A stretch of DNA of 64,000 nt, from positions 1 through 64,000 of the forward strand of contig URAU01000013.1 in assembly GCA_900545955.1 (NCBI GenBank), in the 5' to 3' direction. A model generated the notes under the pieces. That model worked only from the letters and a program-made list of their open reading frames with translations, did not search any database and had not been told where the DNA came from. Position 1 is the stretch's first letter; every line of letters begins with the position of its first letter. Positions 1-10,052 of this stretch are shown here, one piece after another. Position numbers and translations under genes: made by a program. Source of the stretch: an uncultured Porphyromonadaceae bacterium (GTDB taxonomy: Bacteria > Bacteroidota > Bacteroidia > Bacteroidales > Muribaculaceae).

Positions 1-109
1 CTTCATCGCGTATCGCTTGTCGTTTTTGTCTCGGCAGACTCTGAAATTTTATCATCTTTTGACTCGTTGGGAGTCAACTTTTTTCAGGGCGAGACAGATT
101 TATGGTCGG
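1..109. other. Left-edge non-coding stretch
   Basis: No gene can be supported before the helicase stop at 110. The stretch holds one hairpin (57-84, listed separately). A plus-strand gene may end just outside or at the edge of the window, but no frame here is convincing. Confidence 0.4.
57..84 (+). terminator. Rho-independent terminator-like hairpin
   Basis: TTGACTC and GAGTCAA form a 7 bp stem around a 5 nt loop and are followed by a C and six T residues on the plus strand. It would end a plus-strand transcript arriving from outside the window and would separate it from the convergent helicase gene. Confidence 0.55.
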
Positions 110-1477
<1,368 letters not shown>

Positions 1478-1522
1478 ATATGCGTTTACGTGTATCTGCT
1501 GTAGGTCTGCGATTTTCGGCCG

Positions 1523-1530
1523 CAAAGTTA
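1523..1530 (-). promoter_or_regulatory. -7 promoter element of the helicase gene
   Basis: The minus strand reads TAACTTTG, matching the Bacteroidetes -7 consensus TAnnTTTG. It lies 45 bp before the chosen helicase start and overlaps the alternative upstream ATG, which it therefore argues against. Confidence 0.6.
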
Positions 1531-1576
1531 GCTGAAAATTGCGAAACAGGCAAATAGGGCACCGTAGGCTTATGTA

Positions 1577-2182
1577 TCAGTGGCGGGGTGTACGGCGGCA
1601 GCGGTCGGCGATATCCTGGGGATATATGAATTTCCGGCCGCGCAGAGAGGAAAGCGTGTGGTTGCCGTTGCGCTCGAGCAGCGCCACCACCAGCTCGCTG
1701 CAGTAGAGCGCCGACGAATCGGAATGGTTGAAATCGAAGTCGAAGGGTGTGCGCGCCCCGAGCATCGCGCTTATGTCGGCCTTCAGGCGCAGTGTATCGA
1801 CCGCTCCAGGGGCCGGGAGGGCGTAGATGCAGCGTGAGCCGTTTTTCTCAAAATATTCCCGGGGCGACTCGGCCACTATGTGGCCCTCGGAGGTCGACTC
1901 GTGGACCAGCAGCGGCCGCAGGCCGTCCATAACCACCATGCCGCAGTGAGAGGGGGTGGAGTCGGTGAGAGCCTCTCCTCTGGCGCGCGTGAGGCCGCGC
2001 ACGGCGTAGCTCTTCCAGGAGTCGCCTACGCTGAAAAAGATATAGCCCGTCTGCCACCCGCGGGTGTCGGGCTCGGAGTGGCGTGGCGTGGTGCAGACAA
2101 CGTAAATAACCGCAGCTGCAATAGCTGCGGTTATTGTGGCTGCTGTGGCCAGCGCAATGCGGACTGCTTTCGAGGGTTTCAT
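1577..2182 (-). CDS. YiiX/YebB-like NlpC/P60-superfamily cysteine hydrolase
   Basis: This 201-residue protein has an N-terminal hydrophobic segment (about residues 10-30, signal anchor), so the catalytic part should face the periplasm. The motifs fit the circularly permuted papain-like YiiX/YebB family: an early block YIFFSVGDSW, a histidine in SHCGMV and a cysteine in LYCSELVVALL near the C-terminus. Members are predicted amidases or acyl hydrolases, and the substrate here cannot be told. It is the third gene of a short minus-strand run with a lipoprotein and a small membrane protein, with gaps of about 20 bp, which suggests one envelope-related operon. Confidence 0.75.
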   Translation of the reverse strand: MKPSKAVRIALATAATITAAIAAAVIYVVCTTPRHSEPDTRGWQTGYIFFSVGDSWKSYAVRGLTRARGEALTDSTPSHCGMVVMDGLRPLLVHESTSEGHIVAESPREYFEKNGSRCIYALPAPGAVDTLRLKADISAMLGARTPFDFDFNHSDSSALYCSELVVALLERNGNHTLSSLRGRKFIYPQDIADRCRRTPRH

Positions 2183-2205
2183 TGCTGTGGCACTGGAGTG
2201 GAATC

Positions 2206-2628
2206 TCAGAGGCGCGGAGAGATGCGACCGGCGTTGGCTGCCGCAAGTCCGAGGATGGCGGCTACGAAATAGAGATAGCTGCCAAGGGCGAGGCTTGTAT
2301 GTTCCGGAAGGGCGACGGCCAGAAGGATGAACAATACGATTCCGGCGATGAAACAGGTATCTTCAAGTGTGACGTTCATCCCTGCCGGCGTCTTGATTTT
2401 TACGAATTGGGCCACGATCACTACAATAGGAGCGATGAGCATCAGGGTCGACACCAGGCGGCTGAAGCCGAGACCCGAGCCTTTGAACACTACTTTGAGT
2501 CCCGTAGCAGTAGCTTTGCCCATAATGTCGATGGCCGGACAGAATGCAAAGAATACGAACATCAGGGCTGCAGCCGCGATGAGGCAAATGCGCCTGTTGG
2601 CCTCGATAAGTCTAAGGAGTTCTTTCAT
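2206..2628 (-). CDS. Small integral membrane protein, unknown function
   Basis: This 140-residue protein is not recognised. It has about four hydrophobic segments (around residues 15-33, 55-77, 88-104 and 110-130) separated by short loops, with positively charged residues before the first segment. No catalytic motif is visible. It sits 20 bp downstream of the lipoprotein gene and 24 bp upstream of the YiiX-like gene on the same strand, so the three are probably co-transcribed. Confidence 0.7.
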   Translation of the reverse strand: MKELLRLIEANRRICLIAAAALMFVFFAFCPAIDIMGKATATGLKVVFKGSGLGFSRLVSTLMLIAPIVVIVAQFVKIKTPAGMNVTLEDTCFIAGIVLFILLAVALPEHTSLALGSYLYFVAAILGLAAANAGRISPRL

Positions 2629-2647
2629 GAGTTTTCAAGAATAAGAA

Positions 2648-3298
2648 TCAGAGCGACTGGGGTTTGTCGACAACGAATTTCAGCGATTTCACCTTCGGGT
2701 ATACTTCGTTGTACTTGTCGCTGTAGGTGAGCGTTTCGAGGGTGACGGGGGCACCGGCTTTCACTACACCCTTGCCGTCGACGTTTTCAGCCTCAACGAA
2801 GCCTGCCTTGCTGGCGAAGATGGCGGTCTCTTCTGCATCGTAGCCTACGAGATATACGGTATAGGTGGCGCCGATCAGGGGAGCCGCGGGCGAGAAATCG
2901 GCGGGAACGGAGAGCGCGCCGCCGAGTTTGAAGCGCGGAGTGAGTTCCTTCTTGCTTGCGAAGCCGTCGAAAGTAAGGGTAACGGGCTGGGCTACGGCAA
3001 ATTCACCGTCGGTAACCTTCAGCTCCGTGCCGTCGAGCGCCTTGGCAGTTTCTTCGATTTTGGTGGTGTATTTTTCCTGGATTTCCTGCGATTCTGCGAT
3101 AAGTTTCTTCTTGTCGGCTTCGGTCTTGATGTCCTTGGCTTTCTCCTCGAGGGCTTTCATTTCGCTCTCATACTGAGTCATTTCGCCGGGGAGCGCGCCG
3201 AAGAGGCCGGAATCGGAGGAGCCGCCGCCGGAGCAGGAGGCGAGAGTCAGCGAAGCGAGCGCAAGGGTCATGGCGCCGAAAAAGTGTCTTGTTTTCAT
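2648..3298 (-). CDS. Exported lipoprotein, unknown function
   Basis: This 216-residue protein has a type II signal peptide ending in the lipobox LASCSGGGSS (cysteine about residue 22), so it should be lipid-anchored in the envelope. A charged, lysine- and glutamate-rich segment (about residues 40-85) looks helical and may form a short coiled coil. The C-terminal half looks beta-rich. The family is not recognised. It is the first gene of the run with the membrane protein and the YiiX-like hydrolase, and has a promoter-like element about 165 bp upstream. Confidence 0.75.
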   Translation of the reverse strand: MKTRHFFGAMTLALASLTLASCSGGGSSDSGLFGALPGEMTQYESEMKALEEKAKDIKTEADKKKLIAESQEIQEKYTTKIEETAKALDGTELKVTDGEFAVAQPVTLTFDGFASKKELTPRFKLGGALSVPADFSPAAPLIGATYTVYLVGYDAEETAIFASKAGFVEAENVDGKGVVKAGAPVTLETLTYSDKYNEVYPKVKSLKFVVDKPQSL

Positions 3299-3695
3299 AA
3301 ATGTATAATTAATTGGTTAAGTATATGGATTCAAGGCTGAGAGTTGGTTAAGTGTAGGAATCTGAGGCTTTTTTAGGGGGTATACAGGCGGGGGATTTGG
3401 AAAATAAAGAGTGGGGATTGTATAATGCGGCTGAAACGGCGATTATTTCGCCGAGCCGGAAACAAAAGTAGTCGTGAAAACGGCTACTTGCTAAAACAAA
3501 GCGTAAAAATCAAGTGGCAAAATGTAAAAACCGGCTGTAACAACCGATAAAGCGCAGTGTAATCAGACTTTAAGCGGTTGATTCTTAAATCTTAAAAGAA
3601 ATTGGTCCATAGGGACTTTAAGGAACTGCCTTAAGCATTATAAAGGTTTTAAATAGGGGTCTCCGGTTTCCGTGGCTTGAGGGAAGCTTGGAGAA
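3299..3695. other. Intergenic region, 397 bp
   Basis: No reading frame here is credible. It holds one minus-strand promoter-like element (3463-3470) that fits the lipoprotein operon and leaves a leader of about 160 nt. Nothing else with clear structure was seen, and no strong terminator for the DUF5715-like gene was found. Confidence 0.5.
3463..3470 (-). promoter_or_regulatory. -7 promoter element of the lipoprotein operon
   Basis: The minus strand reads TACTTTTG, matching TAnnTTTG, about 165 bp before the lipoprotein start. No convincing -33 TTTG at the usual spacing was found. Confidence 0.45.
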
Positions 3696-4592
3696 TCAGC
3701 GGGCGGTGATGTGGAAGCAAGCCTGCTTGCGTTCGTATTTCACGTAGCAGCGGCCGCGGGAGCGCATGTCGTTGACTACCTCGGCAAGGAGGTTTTTCAT
3801 ATCCTCCTGAGTGCGCGGTGTGCGGGTTGAATTGCAGATGAATTTGGCGTAGCTGATGTCGAAAGTGGTGCCGTAGAGGTGTGCCGAAGTATCGACGGCG
3901 TTGCGGTTGCGGCGCCGCAGGCGACTTACCAGACGCGGTGTGCGGAGCACGGAAGTAACTTTGATGCGGTAATCGCCTCCTCCGCGAGCCTGCAGTGAGT
4001 CGCGGAAGGCCATGCCGATGTCTTTCAGCAGTCTATGCGCCTGAGGCACGAGATAGGGGAGCGAGTGGGTGAGATTGTCGAGATAATAGGCCTCGCAGCT
4101 TGATATGCGCTCCAGGCGCGAGCCACCATCCCAAGCGTCGCGTAGTGAGCGCAGGGGGCGGATGCCGATGCGCTCGGCTGTGGCGATATGGAGGTAGTTG
4201 GAGTCGTTGAATACCCGGCCGAGAGTGCCTCCCACAGCATTGATATGCATTTTTATGCCTCCGGGTGGCATCGAGTCGAAATGGGCTTCGTATGGGTTGC
4301 GCGCGCGAATAGTATCGGAGGGGAGAAGCATAGCCAGCAGACGGCTTGGAGTAACTTCGGCGTCGGCGGCATTCTGTGCCCGCGCCTCCGGCTTCGCCTC
4401 GGATTCCGGTTCGGCCTTGGGTTCCGGGCTGGAGGCCGGGGTGGATTCGGCCGGAGCGACATCTTCATTTTCAAGGGCGACGACGGTCTCCGTGGAATCG
4501 CCGCGCGAGCCGAAGGAGGCCCAGAGCACGAGCATCGCGCCGAGCGCTCCCATCAGCCATACGGTATAGCGTTTCAGTCGGTTCTGTCTCAT
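3696..4592 (-). CDS. DUF5715-family protein with M15-peptidase-like motifs
   Basis: This 298-residue protein has an N-terminal membrane anchor (about residues 10-27) followed by a low-complexity Ala/Glu/Pro linker (about 35-75), which suggests a periplasmic domain on a tether. The C-terminal half carries SAHLYGTTFDISY, closely like the SxHxxGxxxD zinc-site block of M15/D-Ala-D-Ala carboxypeptidases, and a last histidine in ACFHITAR where the third zinc ligand would be expected. A role in peptidoglycan trimming is an inference from these motifs. Its ATG overlaps the stop of the upstream phosphatase gene (ATGA), so the two are translationally coupled. Confidence 0.7.
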   Translation of the reverse strand: MRQNRLKRYTVWLMGALGAMLVLWASFGSRGDSTETVVALENEDVAPAESTPASSPEPKAEPESEAKPEARAQNAADAEVTPSRLLAMLLPSDTIRARNPYEAHFDSMPPGGIKMHINAVGGTLGRVFNDSNYLHIATAERIGIRPLRSLRDAWDGGSRLERISSCEAYYLDNLTHSLPYLVPQAHRLLKDIGMAFRDSLQARGGGDYRIKVTSVLRTPRLVSRLRRRNRNAVDTSAHLYGTTFDISYAKFICNSTRTPRTQEDMKNLLAEVVNDMRSRGRCYVKYERKQACFHITAR

Positions 4593-5158
4593 TTCAGCTG
4601 TTCATAGAGGTTGCGGCAGCCGTCTTCGAGGAGGTCGAGAACCAGCTCGAATCCTTCGGCCCCCTCGTAGTAGGGGTCGGGCACATAGTCGTAGCGAGTG
4701 GCTATCCTGAAAAAGTCAGCCATCGGCACTATCTTCTTCTCGGCTTCGGGCGTGGGTGCCAGGGAGCGCAGATTGCGAAGATTCGAGGCGTCCATCCCCA
4801 CAATCAGGTCGAAGCGGTCGAAGTCGGCTTCGCCGACCTGACGTGCGCGGTGGGTGAGGTTGTATCCCCGGCGCTGGGCGTGGATGCGCATGCGGCGGTC
4901 GGGAAGGTCGCCGATGTGGTAGTCGCCCGTGCCGGCCGAGTCAATCACGAAACGCGTGCGGGCGCCTGGGCGGTCGATTTCCCATTCGTTTTCTACGGCT
5001 GCGCCGCGGCCTTCGTTTTCCTCAACTATGGCACGCATCACCCCTTCGGCGGCCGGGGAGCGGCATATATTGCCCAGACACACGAAAAGTATGCGCCTGA
5101 GTCGGTCGGGACGCCGTTTCATGGCTTCGACGGCGTCGATTGTCGTTAAACTTTCCAT
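4589..5158 (-). CDS. Low-molecular-weight protein tyrosine phosphatase
   Basis: This 189-residue protein carries the P-loop of the LMW-PTP family, LFVCLGNICRSP (nucleophilic Cys and Arg of CxxxxxR), and the general-acid DPYY motif (VPDPYYEGAEGF). It should dephosphorylate phosphotyrosine, or arginine, on proteins in the cytoplasm. Such enzymes often control envelope or polysaccharide kinases, but no kinase is seen nearby. The ATG at 5158 lies only about 5 nt after the expected transcription start, so the internal Met at 5122 (MKRRPDRL), close to the P-loop, is a good alternative start. It overlaps the DUF5715-like gene by 4 nt. Confidence 0.9.
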   Translation of the reverse strand: MESLTTIDAVEAMKRRPDRLRRILFVCLGNICRSPAAEGVMRAIVEENEGRGAAVENEWEIDRPGARTRFVIDSAGTGDYHIGDLPDRRMRIHAQRRGYNLTHRARQVGEADFDRFDLIVGMDASNLRNLRSLAPTPEAEKKIVPMADFFRIATRYDYVPDPYYEGAEGFELVLDLLEDGCRNLYEQLK

Positions 5159-5182
5159 TCAAAGTGTAAAGTTACGAAAAAA
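5157..5182 (-). promoter_or_regulatory. Promoter region shared word for word with 15103-15128
   Basis: The minus strand carries TAACTTTA, a near match to TAnnTTTG, inside a 26 bp stretch that is identical to the one upstream of the flippase gene. It lies directly at the start of the phosphatase gene. Confidence 0.5.
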
Positions 5183-5225
5183 TCCGCATCCACGGTCGGG
5201 CAAAAGCGGTTTGGGAGGTGCTGTT

Positions 5226-5816
5226 TCAGTCGCCGCAGCAGTCGAGGCCGAGTTGAACGGTAGTGTCGTCGGTCGCGGAGCATTCGGGGCGCGGATCTAT
5301 GCGCCTGATGAATCTGGCTGGATTGCCTGCCACAATGGTGTCGGCCTCGACATCGCGCGTCACTACGCTGCCGGCGCTCACCACTGCGTTGTCACCCACG
5401 GTGACACCGGGGAGTATCGTCGCTCCGGCGCCGATCCAGGCGTTGCGGCCGATGTACACCGGGCGGCAGGTGATTATCTGACGCTCATAGAGGTCATGGT
5501 TGTTGGATATCAGCTGCACGTTGGCGGCGATCATTGCTCCGTCGGCAATAGTGATTCCTCCGGCCGACATCATCAGGCAGCCGGGCATCACTACAACGTT
5601 GCGGCCGATGTTCACCATATGGGGCCGCACGGCGGTGAGCGGCGTCGCAATCCGGCTTCCTTCGCCCATCGATGGGAAAATGCGGTGCATCAGCGCGTCG
5701 TATTCCGGCGTTGCGGGCATAGTATGGTTAAATTCGAAGAGCAGCCGCGCATGGGTGTCGGCCAGCGCGAGTTCTTCGGCGGTTTGTTTCGTTACGTCAA
5801 TCCTGATTTCTTTCAT
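5226..5816 (-). CDS. Sugar O-acetyltransferase (maltose/galactoside type)
   Basis: This 196-residue enzyme should transfer acetyl from acetyl-CoA to a sugar hydroxyl. It has the N-terminal helical region seen in Maa/LacA proteins (about residues 15-50) and then hexapeptide repeats of a left-handed beta-helix, with the catalytic histidine in ISNNHDLYERQ and the CoA-contacting block VVSAGSVVTRDV followed by VAGNPARFIR. The length fits the family. It lies between the phosphatase and the NimA-like gene on the same strand but with separate spacing. The exact sugar is unknown. Confidence 0.9.
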   Translation of the reverse strand: MKEIRIDVTKQTAEELALADTHARLLFEFNHTMPATPEYDALMHRIFPSMGEGSRIATPLTAVRPHMVNIGRNVVVMPGCLMMSAGGITIADGAMIAANVQLISNNHDLYERQIITCRPVYIGRNAWIGAGATILPGVTVGDNAVVSAGSVVTRDVEADTIVAGNPARFIRRIDPRPECSATDDTTVQLGLDCCGD

Positions 5817-5842
5817 GCTGTATTAAGTAACGGTTCAAATAC

Positions 5843-6331
5843 TTATGGTTTGCTTTTCCCAACCGGAGGTTCGGTAAGGGTGATGCGCACTACGGTGGTG
5901 CGGTCGAGGCTGCGGGCTACGGCTTCGTCGAAGCGGGCCATATAGGCAGGGAGGAAGCGCTCGCAGATCAGGCGCAACGCCTGGATTTTCTCGGCGGCAT
6001 CTTCCACGATTTCCGCGCGACCTATCGCCATTGCCGAGCGATAATATTCCGTAAAATTGTTTTTCTCTTCCTCGTAGCGCGGAGAGCAGCGGCTCACGGC
6101 CGAGAGGGCGACTATCGGATTGGTCCTGATGCAGTCGAGTTTCTCACCCTCGGGGGCGCAGTGGAAATAGAAAGTACGGGCGTCGCGGCGAGCCATCGAG
6201 AGCGGCACGCCGTAGGGCGTCCCGTTGGGGCGCGTCAGACTGAGGGTAATATAAGGTGCGCGGTCGAACACTTCGAGCGCCCATTCCGGGTCTTTCCTCC
6301 TTGAGGCTTTTCTCATCGGTCGCATAGACAT
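5843..6331 (-). CDS. Pyridoxamine 5'-phosphate oxidase family protein (NimA-like)
   Basis: This 162-residue protein has the split-barrel flavin-binding fold of the PNPOx-like family: the opening strand APYITLSLTRPNGTPYGVPLS and the block FYFHCAPEGEKLDCIRTNP, which match 5-nitroimidazole reductases (Nim) and related flavoproteins. The histidine in FYFHCA is at the position often modified in NimA. It may reduce nitroaromatics or be a general FMN protein. Resistance to metronidazole cannot be inferred from sequence alone. Start choices are the ATGs at 6331 or 6319. Confidence 0.8.
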   Translation of the reverse strand: MSMRPMRKASRRKDPEWALEVFDRAPYITLSLTRPNGTPYGVPLSMARRDARTFYFHCAPEGEKLDCIRTNPIVALSAVSRCSPRYEEEKNNFTEYYRSAMAIGRAEIVEDAAEKIQALRLICERFLPAYMARFDEAVARSLDRTTVVRITLTEPPVGKSKP

Positions 6332-6397
6332 TAATCTTTAAGACATCCCACAGGTATGACTTTCACTCCGTCGGGTCGTGTGTATGCTATTTCATTG

Positions 6398-8059
6398 CTA
6401 TACGAAGCAGAGCACCAGCAGTTGGGCGATAACCACGCGGGCGAACATCGACAGGGGGTAGGTGGTGGCGTAGGCAACCGGAGCCGTGTCGCCGGGTGTG
6501 AAGCCTGCGGCATAAGTCATCGACATCGGGTTGGCCATTGCGCCGCTCACCATGCCTGCGGCGGTGCCGAAGTCGAGGCTCCACCAGCGCATGGCGCCCA
6601 CAGTCATGGCCAGGGATGGCAGCAGTGTGATGATAAAGCCGGCTGCGACCCACGTCAGTCCGTTGCCGCGCATGATGGTGTCGATGAACTGGGCGCCGGA
6701 ATCAAGTCCGAGGCATGCCAGAAACAGCGAGAGACCTATGCCGCGGAGCATGAGGTTGGCGCTCCGGGTGGTATAGGTGACCATGTGGAACTGAGGGCCG
6801 AAACGCCCGATGAGTATTCCCACCACTATGGGGCCTCCGGCCAGACCGAGCCTGATGGGTACCGATATGCCGGGGATGGCTATGGGTATCGACCCGACGA
6901 TAAGCGAGAGTACAAGCCCGATGAAGATGGCTGCCAGATTGGGGTCCTTCAGGTCGGTGACGGAGTTGCCGACGAGCGCGCCCACCTTGTCGATAGCGTC
7001 GGGCTCGCCCACGATGGTGAGGCGGTCGCCTAACTGCAGTATCAGGTCGGGGCGGGCGAGGAGGCGTACGCCTGAACGGCTCACGCGCGAGATGTTCACC
7101 CCATAGAGCTTGCGGAGGTTGAGGGAGCCCAGACGTCGCCCGTTGAGTTGGGGCTTGCTTATGGCGATGGTGCGCGACACGAGATTCTTGTCGAGCTTGT
7201 CCCAGTTGATGTCGGGTTTGTTCCAGTCGCGGGCGCTTTTTTCGCCGAAGAGCACGGTGAGCCGGGCCACTTCGTCCTCGTTGGTAATAACCAGAACGCG
7301 GTCGTCCTCGGCGAGTACGGCGTCGGGCCCCGGAAGGGCCGCCTGACCGCCATGCCATATGCGCGATACTACGAAGTGGGCGCCTCCGAGGGCACTGACT
7401 TCGCGGAGCGACAGGCCTTGTACGGCGGGATTTGTAACGCGGAATTCCGCCACGTAGGTGTGGTCCGCCTCGGGGTGGCGCCGGGGTTCGTAGTCGGATT
7501 TGCGTGCTACAAACTTCCTTACCACGGCGAAGGCGAGAATCACGCCTACCACACCGAGCGGGTAGGTCACCGCGCAGCTCAGGGCCGCTCCTTCGGCCGG
7601 CAGCCCGAGCTGACTTATAGCCTGCTGGGCCGCACCGAGCGAGGGCGTGTTGGTTGTAGCGCCGCTGAGTATGCCCACCATATCGGTCATCGGAATCGAC
7701 ATGAGATAGCTGAGTGCTATGGCCGTGAGCGAGCCTGCCACTACCAGCCCCAGCCCGAGCAGATTGAGTTTGATGCCGCCGCTGCGGAATGAACTGAAGA
7801 ATCCCGGGCCGACTTTCAGACCGAGTTCGTAGATGAACAGCATCAGGCCGAAATCCTCGGCATATTTAAGAATCTCGGGGTTGATCGACAGGCCGAGATG
7901 GCCGGCGAGTATGCCCGTGAAAAACACGAACGTAACTCCCAGCGAGATTCCGCATACGCGTAGCTTGCCGAGGCCAAGCCCAATGGCGATTATCACCGAA
8001 ATCACGCACACAGCCTGGAGCGCCGAATGCTCCAAAAACAGACTTTCAAGCCATTCCAT
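6398..8059 (-). CDS. YidE/AspT-family transporter with two TrkA-C domains
   Basis: This 553-residue inner-membrane protein has five or so N-terminal membrane segments (to about residue 190), two cytoplasmic RCK_C/TrkA-C-like regulatory domains (about 210-285 and 295-370), and a second hydrophobic half with LRLGLAGGPIVVGILIG, as in AspT aspartate:alanine antiporters and YidE of E. coli. The substrate is unknown. The start ATG lies 5 nt after a TAAATTTG promoter element, so the transcript should be almost leaderless. It is divergent from msrB, with which it shares a 120 bp spacer. Confidence 0.88.
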   Translation of the reverse strand: MEWLESLFLEHSALQAVCVISVIIAIGLGLGKLRVCGISLGVTFVFFTGILAGHLGLSINPEILKYAEDFGLMLFIYELGLKVGPGFFSSFRSGGIKLNLLGLGLVVAGSLTAIALSYLMSIPMTDMVGILSGATTNTPSLGAAQQAISQLGLPAEGAALSCAVTYPLGVVGVILAFAVVRKFVARKSDYEPRRHPEADHTYVAEFRVTNPAVQGLSLREVSALGGAHFVVSRIWHGGQAALPGPDAVLAEDDRVLVITNEDEVARLTVLFGEKSARDWNKPDINWDKLDKNLVSRTIAISKPQLNGRRLGSLNLRKLYGVNISRVSRSGVRLLARPDLILQLGDRLTIVGEPDAIDKVGALVGNSVTDLKDPNLAAIFIGLVLSLIVGSIPIAIPGISVPIRLGLAGGPIVVGILIGRFGPQFHMVTYTTRSANLMLRGIGLSLFLACLGLDSGAQFIDTIMRGNGLTWVAAGFIITLLPSLAMTVGAMRWWSLDFGTAAGMVSGAMANPMSMTYAAGFTPGDTAPVAYATTYPLSMFARVVIAQLLVLCFV

Positions 8060-8063
8060 GGCG

Positions 8064-8071
8064 CAAATTTA
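8064..8071 (-). promoter_or_regulatory. -7 promoter element, YidE-like gene (leaderless candidate)
   Basis: The minus strand reads TAAATTTG with its last base at 8064, while the start codon begins at 8059. With transcription starting 4-6 nt after the element, almost no 5' leader remains. Confidence 0.55.
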
Positions 8072-8180
8072 AGCATTCTCGCGGCCATAACCTCGGCCTA
8101 TGCGCTAAAAACGCATCCGCGCGGCAAACCGCGCGGTGGACAGCAGCGTTAAACCTATGATTTTCTAAAAAGAGAAAGAT

Positions 8181-8702
8181 ATGAAAGATGAAATGATGGC
8201 CACCGGTGGCATTCCGGTGCAGGAAGAAGGCGGCAAGGATACGAACCGCGCCATGCGCTACCGCAAGGCTTCCGACGGAGAGTTGCGTCGGCGCCTTACG
8301 GCCGAGCAGTATGCCGTGACACAGCATGGAGCTACCGAGCGGCCGTATGCGAATGCCTATGATCGGGAATTCAGGCCGGGAATATATGTGGATGTCACTA
8401 CCGGGCAGCCGCTTTTCACATCTGCCGACAAGTTTGATTCGGGCTGCGGATGGCCCGCGTTCAGCCGGCCGATTTCGCCCGAACTGCTGACCGAGCGCGC
8501 TGACAATTCACACGGCATGAGCCGCGTGGAGGTGCGCAGCGTAATCGGCGATGCCCATCTGGGCCACGTATTTCCCGACGGCCCGCACTCGCGGGGTGGA
8601 TTGCGATACTGCATCAACAGCGCTTCCCTGCGCTTCATTCCCGAATCTGAAATGGAGGCCGAGGGCTACGGCGAATATCTTCCGCTGCTTGATAATCGTT
8701 GA
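8181..8702 (+). CDS. msrB: Peptide-methionine (R)-S-oxide reductase
   Basis: This 173-residue enzyme should reduce methionine-R-sulfoxide in proteins or free form. It shows the family core KFDSGCGWPAFSRPI, RVEVRSVIGDAHLGHVFPDGP and the catalytic RYCINSASLRF. The two CxxC zinc pairs of many MsrB proteins are absent (the block before PLF reads YVDVTTGQ), so it is the zinc-free type, probably resolved by the Cys in SGCGWP. An N-terminal stretch of about 30 residues precedes the domain. There is a purine-rich ribosome-binding region before the ATG. It is divergent from the YidE-like transporter and convergent with the CNNM/CBS gene. Confidence 0.92.
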   Translation: MKDEMMATGGIPVQEEGGKDTNRAMRYRKASDGELRRRLTAEQYAVTQHGATERPYANAYDREFRPGIYVDVTTGQPLFTSADKFDSGCGWPAFSRPISPELLTERADNSHGMSRVEVRSVIGDAHLGHVFPDGPHSRGGLRYCINSASLRFIPESEMEAEGYGEYLPLLDNR

Positions 8703-8725
8703 TCATCCCCATTTTCCGTGGTGAC

Positions 8726-10006
8726 TCAATGATCGGGGGCCGTTATGGCTACTGCGACCTTGTCGACACGCGCTCGGTCTATATCCGCTACTTCGAAGCG
8801 GAAACAGTTCCAGGATACCGTGTCGCCTTCTTTGGGCACTTTCCGCATGGTATCGATGATTAGACCTCCAATTGTTGTGTAAGCCGACGGCTTATACAGG
8901 TCTTCCATATCGAAATATTCCAGAAAATCATATACGGGACACTGCCCGTCGACGAGCCATTCCTCCCTGTCGACACGCTTGACAATTGACGGGCTGTCGC
9001 CACTCTGGGCCAGATTGCCTGTAAGGCCATCCAGAATGTCGCGGAGGGTAATAATTCCCTGGAAATTTCCATATTCATCGTATATGAGTGCGGAGTGCTC
9101 GCCGGAACTTCTGAGAGTTTCCATCGCATCGTAGAACGTCATGGTATCCGGCAGGCATAATCCGGATGTAAGTTCTTTCTCTATAGCGAAGCCGGGCGAG
9201 TCGAGGGTAATGATGAGCCGTTTAAGCGATACTACACCGCATATCTCCTTCCTTTCGCGGTCGAAAACCGGATAGGATGAATGCAAGTCGTCGGCAATCA
9301 CCTTGCGAATGCTTTCCACGTCCATGCCGACGGTGAGCGATGTCACATCTTTGCGGCTTGTCATGATGGCATCGATGCGGCTGTCGCCCATCACCAGAGC
9401 CCGTTCCATAATATCCTGTTCTACCTCTCTGACCTCTCCTGAATCGGTTCCTTCCCGAATAAGAGATTTTATTTCCTCTTCGGTCACTTTCGTAGTGGAG
9501 CCTCCGATGTTGAGAAGTCTTGTCAGCACCCCCGTTGAGGAAGAGAGTAGCCATACGGCGGGATATGTGATAACCGACAGCAGTCTCATCGGGGCGGCCA
9601 CGATTTTGGCTATAGTATCGGCCTTACTCATACCGATACGTTTCGGAACAAGTTCGCCTACCACAATCGAGAGATAGGTTACCGATCCTACGATTATGAT
9701 TCTGGAAAGATTAAGTGCAAGATGCGGCTCAATGCCAAGATTTGCGAAATAATTCCCGACCTCGGTGGCTAAGGTAGCGCCAGAGAACAGACCGGTAAGA
9801 ATGCCGATCAGAGTGATTCCAATCTGTATGGTGGAAAGAAAGCGATCGGGCTCGCCCTGTAGTTTAAGGGCGGTGGCGGCGTTGTGGTTTCCGCTCTTCG
9901 CATCTGCGGTGAGTTTCGATTTGCGTGCGGAAATAAGAGCGACCTCCGACATGGAAAATATCCCGTTGAGAAGAATTAATGCGATGATTATCAAAAGATC
10001 GTCCAT
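8726..10006 (-). CDS. CNNM/CBS-domain membrane protein (hemolysin C/CorC family)
   Basis: This 426-residue protein has an N-terminal DUF21/CNNM membrane domain of about four helices (residues 1-180, with LALNLSRIIIVGSVTYLSIVVGELVPKRI-like block around 100), a CBS pair (about 210-330) and a C-terminal CorC_HlyC domain. It probably takes part in magnesium or cation efflux. The name hemolysin is historical. The start is set at 10006 (MDDLLIIIAL) and not at 10042, because the promoter element at 10045-10052 places transcription start at about 10041. Confidence 0.88.
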   Translation of the reverse strand: MDDLLIIIALILLNGIFSMSEVALISARKSKLTADAKSGNHNAATALKLQGEPDRFLSTIQIGITLIGILTGLFSGATLATEVGNYFANLGIEPHLALNLSRIIIVGSVTYLSIVVGELVPKRIGMSKADTIAKIVAAPMRLLSVITYPAVWLLSSSTGVLTRLLNIGGSTTKVTEEEIKSLIREGTDSGEVREVEQDIMERALVMGDSRIDAIMTSRKDVTSLTVGMDVESIRKVIADDLHSSYPVFDRERKEICGVVSLKRLIITLDSPGFAIEKELTSGLCLPDTMTFYDAMETLRSSGEHSALIYDEYGNFQGIITLRDILDGLTGNLAQSGDSPSIVKRVDREEWLVDGQCPVYDFLEYFDMEDLYKPSAYTTIGGLIIDTMRKVPKEGDTVSWNCFRFEVADIDRARVDKVAVAITAPDH

Positions 10007-10044
10007 AGTGGCATTAGAGGGTTCTACAATATACAACGCCAAAT

Positions 10045-10052
10045 CAAATCTA
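10045..10052 (-). promoter_or_regulatory. -7 promoter element of the CNNM/CBS gene
   Basis: The minus strand reads TAGATTTG, matching TAnnTTTG, about 39 bp upstream of the chosen start codon at 10006. Confidence 0.5.
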
